DNA from: Clostridiales bacterium
GTDB lineage: Bacteria; Bacillota; Clostridia; Tissierellales; Sedimentibacteraceae
DNA length: 10,266 nucleotides
Direction: 5' to 3'
Assembly (NCBI GenBank): GCA_003483345.1
Contig: DMWH01000156.1
Coordinates: forward strand, 1,401 to 11,666
The notes beneath the pieces were generated by a model. The model was not told the DNA's origin. It ran no database searches and worked only from the letters and a program-made list of their open reading frames with translations. A program made the translations under genes and the position numbers. Below, piece by piece: positions 1 through 7,003 of the stretch. Numbering within the stretch: the first letter of the stretch is position 1; each line of letters opens with the position of its first letter.

Positions 1-114
1 GACCAGGTTATTGCATGGGCCGATGCTTTGAAACCCCTGAGGCAGGTATGAAGAACTCAGCCCTAAGCAGGATGGAGGCACTCTTGCAGCTAACACACCG
101 GCCAATGGCTGGTG
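1..114 (+). ncRNA. 3' end of a probable structured RNA, family not identified
   Basis: No open reading frame with a ribosome binding site is present here. The segment 1-120 is about 52% G+C (63 of 120 bases), clearly above the AT-rich surroundings, as is usual for structured RNAs in AT-rich genomes. Local pairings are visible: GCAT/ATGC (13-16 with 23-26), CTGAG/CTCAG (38-42 with 56-60) and TGCTT/AAGCA (24-28 with 65-69). The segment runs straight into an intrinsic terminator, which fixes the strand as plus. The TTTGAA ... CTAAGC framework around a hairpin recalls the apical region of bacterial SRP RNA, but the diagnostic GGAA tetraloop and its AGCAGC partner are absent, so I do not assign that family. 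The 5' part lies outside the window. It could instead be a long 3' untranslated region. Confidence 0.35.
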
Positions 115-120
115 TTTTAT
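96..120 (+). terminator. Intrinsic terminator of the upstream RNA
   Basis: CACCGGCC (96-103) pairs with GGCTGGTG (107-114), with one G-U pair, across a three-base AAT loop, followed by TTTTAT. The 8-bp GC-rich stem and T-run are a standard rho-independent terminator for plus-strand transcription entering from the left edge. Confidence 0.75.
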
Positions 121-125
121 ATAGA

Positions 126-171
126 AAGATCCTTGCTTGCTTAGTATGTTGCTAAGTTTTGCAAGGATCTT
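126..171. repeat. Long two-tier inverted repeat upstream of the DUF4153 gene
   Basis: An 11-base arm AAGATCCTTGC (126-136) is perfectly complementary to GCAAGGATCTT (161-171). Inside it, CTTAG (140-144) pairs with CTAAG (152-156). It lies just after the terminator at 96-120. It could be a second, weak terminator (only GTTAATTAT follows) or a transcribed control hairpin. The remaining 172-290 holds short inverted repeats (TCCAC/GTGGA at 188-192 and 205-209; TTACTT/AAGTAA at 221-236) but no gene and no promoter I can call with confidence. Confidence 0.4.
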
Positions 172-290
172 GTTAATTATATAAATGTCCACAGGGGACT
201 GTTCGTGGATGTGGTATATATTACTTTTATAAGTAAAGGAACAATATTTTATAAAAATTCGTCATAAATTATATAGAAAGAGGTGATAAA

Positions 291-2084
291 ATGAGCAGGA
301 TAAAAAACTTTATGAATAATATTGTTTACAACCTGAAAGAAACAATTACAAGATTTCCTATGACTATAGTTTTCTTAGCTTCATTGTCTACGGTTATGTT
401 TTTGATAATTGAAGATTATTCATCGTTGGATATAGATTTATTATCGAGATATATGTTTGCAGGTATTTTTGGTGCGTTTTTGGCAACGGCAGTTCGATTT
501 ATGCTGGAAAGATATGAGAATTTAAAAAATTCATTTTTATTTTACGGATTAACTATTTTACTTACAATTGGTTATTTTTATTTCATGACTGATGATAAGG
601 TTGACAACAAAATGCTTATACACTTGCTGGTAATTTCCTTTGCATTATTTGCAGCATATTTGTATTTGCCGTCATCAAAAAATGCTTTAAATTTTGGCAA
701 TGTGGCACTTGCGCATTTCAAATCAGCCTTTACGGCTATTCTCTACGGTATAGTTTTATACGTTGGTATTGCAGCAATAATTGGTGCTATCGATATATTG
801 CTTTATGACGTAGATTACAAATCTTACGCGCATGCAGCCAATATTATATTTATCTTCTTTACTCCTTTATATTATCTTTCGTTATTACCGAAGTTTAATT
901 CAAGGGATGAAAATGATGATGCAAAAAAAGAAATTTCATTTACCTACCCAAGATTTTTGGATATATTGGTTTCATATATAACAATTCCGCTTATTACCGC
1001 ATTTACGGCAGTCTTGATTATATACTTCATTAAAATACTGGCAACCGGAGTATGGCCTGTTGGACAGGTCGGACCTATGGTTTTGGGATATTCTGCAGCC
1101 GGTTATTTCATCTACATTTTGAGCTCAAATTTGAATAACAAATTTTCTGTGCTTTACAGAAAATTGTTTCCATTAATTCTAATACCCTTAGTTATAATGC
1201 AGATGGTTTCTTCATATATTCGTATTGATGCATACGGCATTACAGAATCCAGATATTATGTGGTGTTATTCGGAATATTTTCAATAGTATGTGCATTAAT
1301 GCTCATATTCGACAAAAAGAAAAATCCAAATACTATTGTTCTCTTGTCTGCTGTCTTTGCACTGATGTCAATAATTCCTCCGGTTGATGCGTTTACCGTT
1401 TCTAAAAACAGCCAGGAAAGAAGACTCACTGAAATTCTTAACAGAAACAAGATGATAGTAGACGGTGAAATTGTTAAAAAGACAGATCTTTCTACTGATG
1501 ATATGTTTGAAATAACTAATATTTCAAATTATATGTATGGAATGGGATATTTGGACGACATGGACTGGTTCCCGGATAAATATGCCGATAATTACTATGG
1601 CAATTTCAAAAACATCTACGGGTTTGAGCAGTATTATGACAGAGGATTTCCGGGACAGGAAGAGACACTTTATTTATATGCCATACTTGATGAAAATGAA
1701 AAAATCAACATCGAAGATTATGATCTGTTTTTCAGAATTTATATTCAAAATAAAAGAGGACCTGGCGAGGATATAGGTGAATTTTCTCTGAAAGGTAAAA
1801 ATTATTTGATTAAGCAGATACCTGACGAAAAGGGTTATATAACTATAACCGTTTCGGATGATACCAATACATTGATTGAAATACCGATGAAGGAATTTAT
1901 AGATGGGCTTTTTGAAAAGTCAAATGCTCCTAAAGGGGCAATGGATAAGGAAACTCTTACAATTGAAAAGCAAAACGATAAGTTGAAAGTTAAATTGCTT
2001 ATATACGATATGAATGTTGATAGGAATGATCCTGATGATATATATATTTCTGCAAATATTTATGTGTTTGTATCTACTCAATAA
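291..2084 (+). CDS. DUF4153 domain-containing integral membrane protein
   Basis: This is a 597-residue protein of the uncharacterised DUF4153 family; its function is not known. The N-terminal two thirds (about residues 23-368) is very hydrophobic, with about eleven predicted membrane segments, for example near 23-40, 51-70, 81-99, 109-126, 144-171, 183-200, 222-250, 262-280, 292-310, 322-340 and 349-366. The phrase FFTPLYYLSLLP (189-200) and the YGITESRY stretch (315-322) are of the kind conserved in this family. The C-terminal part (about 370-597) is charged and soluble-looking, probably on one face of the membrane. The start is supported by GAAAGAGGTG (276-285), five bases before the ATG. 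The gene stands alone on its strand and ends against a convergent cluster, so it is probably unrelated to the catabolic locus. Family confidence is good; the role is unknown. Confidence 0.88.
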   Translation: MSRIKNFMNNIVYNLKETITRFPMTIVFLASLSTVMFLIIEDYSSLDIDLLSRYMFAGIFGAFLATAVRFMLERYENLKNSFLFYGLTILLTIGYFYFMTDDKVDNKMLIHLLVISFALFAAYLYLPSSKNALNFGNVALAHFKSAFTAILYGIVLYVGIAAIIGAIDILLYDVDYKSYAHAANIIFIFFTPLYYLSLLPKFNSRDENDDAKKEISFTYPRFLDILVSYITIPLITAFTAVLIIYFIKILATGVWPVGQVGPMVLGYSAAGYFIYILSSNLNNKFSVLYRKLFPLILIPLVIMQMVSSYIRIDAYGITESRYYVVLFGIFSIVCALMLIFDKKKNPNTIVLLSAVFALMSIIPPVDAFTVSKNSQERRLTEILNRNKMIVDGEIVKKTDLSTDDMFEITNISNYMYGMGYLDDMDWFPDKYADNYYGNFKNIYGFEQYYDRGFPGQEETLYLYAILDENEKINIEDYDLFFRIYIQNKRGPGEDIGEFSLKGKNYLIKQIPDEKGYITITVSDDTNTLIEIPMKEFIDGLFEKSNAPKGAMDKETLTIEKQNDKLKVKLLIYDMNVDRNDPDDIYISANIYVFVSTQ

Positions 2085-2085
2085 C

Positions 2086-2140
2086 GAAGGAACTCAAGGG
2101 ATTTTTCGAGCTAAGTACTCATAATGACAGAAATGTCATT
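2086..2140. repeat. Possible degenerate copy of the inverted-repeat element seen at 9622-9692
   Basis: Just after the DUF4153 stop codon the sequence begins CGAAGGA, CTCA, then GATTTTT, and later TCATAATGAC. These blocks occur in the same order, with gaps, in the reverse complement of the element at 9622-9692 (CGAAGGATCTCA, GATTTT, TCAGAATGAC). The end contains a perfect small palindrome, AATGACA/TGTCATT (2123-2129 and 2134-2140), which resembles two element ends placed back to back. The match was made by eye and is imperfect, so this is only a suggestion. The palindrome itself is certain. Confidence 0.3.
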
Positions 2141-2182
2141 CAAAGCAATAATAAAACCAAAATAAACTTTATCATAAACTGA

Positions 2183-2220
2183 AGGTCAAGAACTATAAGT
2201 TCTTGACCTGTTGGTTTTTA
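2183..2220 (+). terminator. Terminator between the convergent DUF4153 and symporter genes
   Basis: A perfect 12-bp stem, AGGTCAAGAACT (2183-2194) with AGTTCTTGACCT (2198-2209), has a three-base loop and is followed by TGGTTTTTA. It ends plus-strand transcription from the DUF4153 gene. It probably also serves the minus-strand symporter operon, although the T-run on that side is poorer. Confidence 0.8.
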
Positions 2221-2249
2221 CCTTTACATCAGCTCTAGAAGAGTGTCAA

Positions 2250-3665
2250 TTACTTGGTTGCAATCTTATCTTTAGTTACAATAGAGCCAATTATCAAGAC
2301 TAAGGTAGATGCAATAATTCCTAAAAATACGGGGTCTCCCAAGAATACATCATACCCGTAAGTCAAGTAGAGTGCACCGGGTACAACAGCGCCTGTAACA
2401 ATGCTGGCAACAACAGCTTTGCTTGTTGTTTTATCGCTGTAATAAAGCGCAGCTATTATTGCAGGTACCAGGGACGAGCCAATTATTGAGAATACCATAT
2501 ACAAATAGTCAAATAATGATTGTATAAACAGAGCTATAATCAAACCAAGAATTCCTATTACTATAGTAACCTTTGGAAGAAGCTTACTCATTTTTTCTTC
2601 ATTTACATCCTTATTTAATGAACTTCCCACATCGTAAACAAGATGTGTGGTTGCAAGAATTAAGAAGGAATCAAACGATGACATAATTGCAGCTACTATT
2701 GCTGAAATTGATAATCCTCTTAGAATAGGAGGGTAATATTCTAATATAAATAAAAGCATAGCAGATTCCGGATTTTCTAATCCGGGCATTAATACAAATG
2801 CAGAACCACCCATAATTAATAAAGCAAAGCCGAAAAAGAAACCAATCACACCTGAAATATAGAATGATATTTTTGCAGACTTTTCATCTTTTGCAGCTAA
2901 AGCCCTCTGAGGCATAGTGGGGTCTCCGGGTACAGTAAGAAAATATGCGAGGAAAAACCCAATTGAACCTGAGCTTATACCGTTAATAAATGGATTTGTA
3001 ATTGATGAACCAATTTTTTCATATTCTAATACTACATTGTTAAATCCCCCTGCGCTGTCAAGACCTATAATTGGACCTAATATAACAATACCTATCATCA
3101 TTAATCCGAACTGAACTACGTCTGTCCAAACAACCGCATAGAATCCTCCTACTGATGTATATAAGATACATATAGCTGCGGCTATGGTTGTGGCTAAGGG
3201 TAATGAAATCCCAAGGTTGCTACCAAACACATAGAATATAACATTTCTTAAACCGGCTATATTTATTGCGACAATTGACACAGCATATCCTATAATTACT
3301 ATTGATGATATTAATCTTGCATTATTGCCAAATTTAGCAGATAATACTTCTGCAACGGTTCTTTTGCCTGTTTCTCTTATTTTGCCTGCAATATAACCAA
3401 AATAAAGCAAACCAATAGAAAAGCCTGTATACATCCAAAAAACTGTTCCACCGGCACCGGCTTTGTACGCATTTCCTACCGCACCCATTGTCATACCGGA
3501 GCCTATCATAGTTGCCATGATTGTACCAACCAAAGCAATTAGACCAAATCTACGTCCCCCAAGAATAAAATCATCCATTGTTTCAATTTTACCTTGTGCA
3601 ATAAATCCTATTACAATCATTCCTACCATATAAAGTGCAAAAATAATTAAATCAATAGGTCCCAT
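2250..3665 (-). CDS. Sodium:solute symporter (SSS family), last gene of the hydrolase operon
   Basis: This 471-residue secondary transporter of the SSS (PutP/PanF/SglT-like) family is expected to couple sodium entry to uptake of a small organic solute at the cytoplasmic membrane. The sequence has the family features in order: a first membrane segment (about 5-23), the DDFILGGR loop (31-38), the unwound-helix stretch ATMIGSGMTMGA (51-62), the signature region GGFYAVVWTDVVQ (173-185), and the AAIMSSFDSFL stretch (325-335) in the helix that carries sodium-site serines in characterised members. Length and hydrophobicity fit about 13 membrane segments. An AGGAGG site lies just upstream of the ATG. 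The gene follows the dehydrogenase by 26 bp, so it is very probably co-transcribed with it. The substrate cannot be read from the sequence. From its neighbours I infer an arginine-like or N-substituted guanidino amino acid, or a breakdown product being exchanged. Confidence 0.9.
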   Translation of the reverse strand: MGPIDLIIFALYMVGMIVIGFIAQGKIETMDDFILGGRRFGLIALVGTIMATMIGSGMTMGAVGNAYKAGAGGTVFWMYTGFSIGLLYFGYIAGKIRETGKRTVAEVLSAKFGNNARLISSIVIIGYAVSIVAINIAGLRNVIFYVFGSNLGISLPLATTIAAAICILYTSVGGFYAVVWTDVVQFGLMMIGIVILGPIIGLDSAGGFNNVVLEYEKIGSSITNPFINGISSGSIGFFLAYFLTVPGDPTMPQRALAAKDEKSAKISFYISGVIGFFFGFALLIMGGSAFVLMPGLENPESAMLLFILEYYPPILRGLSISAIVAAIMSSFDSFLILATTHLVYDVGSSLNKDVNEEKMSKLLPKVTIVIGILGLIIALFIQSLFDYLYMVFSIIGSSLVPAIIAALYYSDKTTSKAVVASIVTGAVVPGALYLTYGYDVFLGDPVFLGIIASTLVLIIGSIVTKDKIATK

Positions 3666-3691
3666 ATTAATCCTCCTCTAATAATATCTTT

Positions 3692-4639
3692 TTATAAATT
3701 ATGATTTTTTAAATCAATATCTAAGAAATTCAAAACTGATTCTACTGACAATTTTATTGAGTTATCGTTTGCCTTTTTCGTGTAAAAACCTATGTGCGGA
3801 GTTGCAATAACATTTTGCAGTTCTGCCAGTTTATAATCCTTTGGAGGCTCGTTTTCATATACATCGATTGCCGCGCCGGCTATATGTCCACTTTTTATCA
3901 ATTCATAAAGTGATTCATTATCGACTAATTCAGCTCTTGCTACATTTATGAATAATGAGCCTTTTTTCATTTTAGACAATAAATCTTTCCCGATAATTTT
4001 CTCTGTTTCTTTCGTTGCTTTCATATGTATTGTTATAATATCAGATTTTTCAAATATTTCAGATAAACTGACATATTTAATACCATACTTGTTTTTCAAT
4101 TCATCCGATTCATAAATATCACAAGCAATAACATCAGCACCTAACAGACACGCCTTTTTAGCTACTATCGAGCCGATATTTCCCGTACCGACTACACCAA
4201 ACACTGAACCTTCAATTTCAATACCTTCCAGATTATCCAAAGACCACCTTCTTTCTTTTAATATTCTGTCTGCATTTGTAATTTTTCTGGCTAAAGAAAA
4301 TGCACAGCTTAAAGCAAATTCTGCTACGGCGTTATTACCGTAACCTTCAATGTTTAAAACCTTAATGCCTTTTTTCTCAGCATACAACGCATCAACAAAA
4401 TTCCAAACTCCCGTGCCTATAAATTGCAAAATCTTTAAGTTTGGTAGATTATCAATTATTTCATTTGTAAACTTCATAAGCGCAAATAAAACGATATCTG
4501 CATCTTTAGCCCTTTTGATTGTTTCATCCAAACTTTGGGGTATGCCATCATACATTGAAACATTTCCTAATTTATACAAGGGTTCTATAAGTTTTTCATC
4601 TGTTATAAACTGCTTAGCATCTATAATACAAATATTCAT
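3692..4639 (-). CDS. D-isomer-specific 2-hydroxyacid dehydrogenase, NAD-binding
   Basis: This 315-residue cytoplasmic oxidoreductase interconverts a 2-oxo acid and a D-2-hydroxy acid using NAD(H). The nucleotide-binding glycine motif GTGNIG is at 151-156, with an acidic residue (D174) at the end of the next strand, which favours NAD over NADP. The catalytic set is complete: R235 (in NVARAELVD), E264 (in ENEPP) and H282 (in TPHIGF). The Arg-to-Glu spacing of 29 is the same as in E. coli phosphoglycerate dehydrogenase. There is no C-terminal ACT domain, so it is the short form and unlikely to be a regulated serine-pathway enzyme. The start is supported by GAAAGGATG upstream. It sits 25 bp after the aminotransferase and 26 bp before the symporter. 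The pairing suggests it reduces the oxo acid made by that aminotransferase; the exact substrate is unknown. Confidence 0.92.
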   Translation of the reverse strand: MNICIIDAKQFITDEKLIEPLYKLGNVSMYDGIPQSLDETIKRAKDADIVLFALMKFTNEIIDNLPNLKILQFIGTGVWNFVDALYAEKKGIKVLNIEGYGNNAVAEFALSCAFSLARKITNADRILKERRWSLDNLEGIEIEGSVFGVVGTGNIGSIVAKKACLLGADVIACDIYESDELKNKYGIKYVSLSEIFEKSDIITIHMKATKETEKIIGKDLLSKMKKGSLFINVARAELVDNESLYELIKSGHIAGAAIDVYENEPPKDYKLAELQNVIATPHIGFYTKKANDNSIKLSVESVLNFLDIDLKNHNL

Positions 4640-4664
4640 AACTTCATCCTTTCAAATAAAACAA

Positions 4665-5831
4665 TTACCTAAAAATATCCATTTTATTTATTCTGTCAAA
4701 TGCTTCGCCTAATTTATCAATACCAACTGTACATGCTATCCTTATATACCCTTCTCCGCTACTTCCAAAACCACTTCCAGGTATTGTAAGAACATGTGCT
4801 TCATCAAGAATCTTCATAGAAACCTCTTGAGAAGATAAACCTGTCTTTTTAATATTAGGGAATAAATAAAATGTACCTCTTGGTGGTAAGACACTCATAT
4901 TTTTTGTTTGACATATCCTATCATAGGTATAAAAAACTCTTTCCTTAAAAATATTAAAAAGTTTTGGTTGAATAATCTTTCTATTTCTAATAGCATGTAA
5001 CATTGCTCTTTGAGAAACGGATGGCGCTGTAAATACATTGTTTTCATTTACTTTTTCCATTGCATCCACTAAATAATCCGGAGCTATTAAATATCCGATG
5101 CGCCATCCGGTCATTGCATAATCTTTCGAAGCACTGCATATAGTAATTGTTCTTTCTTTCATATTTTTGATACTCATAAATGGTGTGTTTCTATTTTCAC
5201 TGTCAAAGGTATATAATCCATAAATATCATCAACTATTACGATAAGATCATATTTTTCAGCTATGTCTGCTATTTTTAATAATGTTTCATCACTAAACCT
5301 TGCTCCTGAAGGATTGTTGGGTGAATTTATTATTATTGCTTTTGTACGATTTGTAATTAATTTTTCCAATCTTTCAACATTGATTTGAAAACCCTCTTCT
5401 TCAAATGTTTCCAAAAAAACCGGTATGCCTCTTGTTAGCTTTATTTGATCGGGATAAGGAGTAAAGTATGGTTCATGAATAATAATTTCATCGCCATCAT
5501 CTGTTATGGTCTCAAGTGCAAGCCATAAACCTTGGGCAGCACTTGTTGAGATAAATGTTTCATTTCGTTCAACTTTTATATTGAACTCATCATGATAATA
5601 CTTACATATTTCATCTCTTAATTCATCGTCTCCATAAAAACTTGTATAATGTGTATGACCATTAAGTGCATCCTTAAATGCTTCCTTGATAATAATTTCA
5701 TCCGTAGTAAAGTCCGGGTCTCCAAATGTCAAATCAATAACATCATTATATTTGCTCATTAAAGGACCTATTTCTCCCATTGCAGATGATTTCGTATTCC
5801 AATATCTTTTAGCTATAAATTTATGTTTCAT
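4665..5831 (-). CDS. Class I/II pyridoxal-phosphate aminotransferase
   Basis: This 388-residue fold-type I PLP enzyme is expected to move an amino group from an amino acid to a 2-oxo acid. Visible hallmarks are the GDPDF entry loop (37-41), the SPNNPSG cofactor-site motif (170-176, N173), the DDIYG strand (D201/D202 and Y204) that holds the pyridine nitrogen and ring, SASK with the Schiff-base lysine K236, GWRIGY (243-248, R244 near the phosphate) and R364 in YIRIAC, the arginine that binds the substrate carboxylate. The length is normal. GGAGG lies a few bases before the ATG. It is the second gene of the minus-strand cluster, 110 bp after the dimethylargininase-like gene; I see no clear promoter or terminator in that gap. 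It belongs to the broad aspartate-aminotransferase-like group, whose members cannot be told apart by eye. From context it may act on citrulline, arginine or a related amino acid. Confidence 0.92.
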   Translation of the reverse strand: MKHKFIAKRYWNTKSSAMGEIGPLMSKYNDVIDLTFGDPDFTTDEIIIKEAFKDALNGHTHYTSFYGDDELRDEICKYYHDEFNIKVERNETFISTSAAQGLWLALETITDDGDEIIIHEPYFTPYPDQIKLTRGIPVFLETFEEEGFQINVERLEKLITNRTKAIIINSPNNPSGARFSDETLLKIADIAEKYDLIVIVDDIYGLYTFDSENRNTPFMSIKNMKERTITICSASKDYAMTGWRIGYLIAPDYLVDAMEKVNENNVFTAPSVSQRAMLHAIRNRKIIQPKLFNIFKERVFYTYDRICQTKNMSVLPPRGTFYLFPNIKKTGLSSQEVSMKILDEAHVLTIPGSGFGSSGEGYIRIACTVGIDKLGEAFDRINKMDIFR

Positions 5832-5941
5832 ATAAACCTCCTTTGAATAACATTCTATTAACGCTTTCCTTATCCGTCTTAATTTCCTGCAATATTATCT
5901 CTCATAATTTTTTAGCATTTGCGTATATAATGATGTATTTG

Positions 5942-6712
5942 TTAGAATCTTAATGATAAACAGCTCAATCCGCCATCTAATTTTCTATATTCTGAAGTAT
6001 CTACTACTATAACTTTATATCCTGTATCTCTTACACCTTTTTCAACAGTTGGGTAACCTTCCGGCACTATAACTGTATCATTAACCCAAATGCAATTTGC
6101 ACCATAAGCTTCATTCTCAGGAACTATAATTTTATTAAATGATTTAAATTCTTCTTTTTCAATGAATTCTCCAGAAATTAACATAATGTTATTTTCAATA
6201 TAATTTACTCCCGTTTTTAGATGCAATACTTTTTCGAGAGAAACTAATGAGCTTGTATGTCCGTATTTTTCAAGAGCAGCTTTAAATTGTCTAAAGCCTT
6301 CTTCATTAGTACGTGCAGATAGTCCAACATAGAAATGATTTCCAACCATCATAACATCTCCACCCTCAATTGTTCCCGGGGATGTTATATACTCAATTTG
6401 ATCTTCATTATAAAATTTCTTAATAGTATCAACCATAAGTGCTGATTCTCCCCTTCTGGAAAGTGCCCCGGGATTAGTAATAATAGCACATTTTGGTGTA
6501 AGAACAGCTGTGTCCTCAACAAAACAAGAATCCGGATACTCTTCAAGCGCCTCCAGAACAGTCACTTTAACTCCACATGCCTTCAGTGCCTCGATATATG
6601 CATCATGCTGTTTCAGTGCAAGTTCATAATCGGGTTTACCTAACTCAGGCGATGATGTAATTCCTTCTACCATTGATTTTGAAGGTCTTCTAACAATAAC
6701 ATTTCTAAACAT
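5942..6712 (-). CDS. Dimethylarginine dimethylaminohydrolase-like (DDAH) guanidino hydrolase
   Basis: This 256-residue enzyme of the pentein (guanidino-group-modifying) superfamily is closest in layout to bacterial DDAH, which converts N-omega-methylated arginines to citrulline plus methylamines. The catalytic set is complete: C251 in DGGLSC near the C-terminus, H164 in LHLK, and E116 in the EGGD motif (116-119). D61 and E66 (in PDSCFVEDTAV) match the substrate-guanidinium residues, and R87 and R134 match the arginines that bind the substrate carboxylate in the Pseudomonas aeruginosa enzyme, all with a constant offset of about two residues. The length agrees with that enzyme (about 254). GGAGG lies six bases before the ATG. 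It is the first gene of the cluster, read away from the GntR regulator, and has an operator-like palindrome at its promoter. Related pentein hydrolases on other N-substituted guanidines are possible, so the substrate is less certain than the fold. Confidence 0.85.
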   Translation of the reverse strand: MFRNVIVRRPSKSMVEGITSSPELGKPDYELALKQHDAYIEALKACGVKVTVLEALEEYPDSCFVEDTAVLTPKCAIITNPGALSRRGESALMVDTIKKFYNEDQIEYITSPGTIEGGDVMMVGNHFYVGLSARTNEEGFRQFKAALEKYGHTSSLVSLEKVLHLKTGVNYIENNIMLISGEFIEKEEFKSFNKIIVPENEAYGANCIWVNDTVIVPEGYPTVEKGVRDTGYKVIVVDTSEYRKLDGGLSCLSLRF

Positions 6713-6769
6713 ACTATTCCTCCAAGATAATTTTAAATTTTACCATTCATTTCTTAATTCTTTTCTGTT

Positions 6770-6812
6770 AGTACACGTATACTTTATATTGTATACATTA
6801 TATTGTAGTATC
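6770..6812. promoter_or_regulatory. Operator-like palindromes at the DDAH operon start
   Basis: ATTGTATACATT (6788-6799) matches the perfect palindrome at 8629-8640 at 11 of 12 positions and covers the predicted transcription start of the minus-strand operon. A second near-palindrome, AGTACACGTATACT (6770-6783), lies 17 bp away centre to centre, and a half-like TTGTAGTA lies at 6803-6810. GntR/FadR-type regulators typically bind GT-NN-AC-centred palindromes, so this is a plausible autoregulated repressor target. Binding itself is an inference. Confidence 0.55.
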
Positions 6813-6830
6813 AAATAAGGATAAATGCAA
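6802..6830 (-). promoter_or_regulatory. Predicted promoter of the DDAH-aminotransferase-dehydrogenase-symporter operon
   Basis: Read on the minus strand, TTGCAT (6830-6825), a 17-bp spacer and TACAAT (6807-6802) form a sigma-A-like promoter. Transcription would start near 6795, giving a leader of about 80 bases before the ATG at 6712. The palindrome at 6788-6799 overlaps the predicted start. Confidence 0.5.
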
Positions 6831-6908
6831 GTATTTTTTTGGTAATATTTTTGTAATTAATAATAAAAAAATTAATGATTTTTATTATTAAATATAATAT
6901 TATTAAGT

Positions 6909-6941
6909 TTGTATAATATCGTACAATTATTTTGTATATAA
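6909..6941. promoter_or_regulatory. Operator-like sites in front of the gntR promoter
   Basis: TTGTATATAA (6932-6941) differs by one base from the TTGTATACAA core at 8630-8639 and ends four bases before the predicted -35 of gntR. Just upstream, TTGTA (6909-6913) and TACAA (6922-6926) form a wider inverted repeat. The region is very AT-rich, which raises the chance of accidental matches, so confidence is moderate. Together with the sites at 6788 and 8629 it suggests autoregulation. Confidence 0.4.
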
Positions 6942-6945
6942 TATA

Positions 6946-6973
6946 TTGTTTTTTGGAAATTTTATGTTATAAT
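6946..6973 (+). promoter_or_regulatory. Predicted promoter of the GntR regulator gene
   Basis: TTGTTT (6946-6951), a 16-bp spacer and a consensus TATAAT (6968-6973) point to a start near 6980. This gives a leader of only about 25 bases before the chosen start codon at 7004. Confidence 0.55.
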
Positions 6974-7003
6974 ATTTAAAAAAAATAAAATATGGAGAAA
7001 AAA

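Noticed and set aside
1..120. Signal recognition particle RNA
   Set aside because: The loop framework is suggestive, but the highly conserved GGAA tetraloop and AGCAGC strand are missing, so the name is not justified.
187..210. GTCCAC...GTGGAT inverted repeat as a transposon end or operator
   Set aside because: Only five to six base pairs with a long loop and a single copy in the window; not enough to name.
3692..4639. Phosphoglycerate dehydrogenase of serine synthesis
   Set aside because: The catalytic residues would fit, but there is no ACT domain, no other serine gene nearby, and the operon context is catabolic.
4350..4712. Plus-strand frame of 120 codons across the dehydrogenase/aminotransferase junction
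   Set aside because: It is antisense to two conserved genes, lacks a ribosome binding site and has no family resemblance.
5832..5941. Internal promoter or terminator between the DDAH-like and aminotransferase genes
   Set aside because: No stem with a T-run and no convincing paired -35/-10 hexamers on the minus strand; the gap is AT-rich and otherwise featureless apart from the downstream ribosome binding site.
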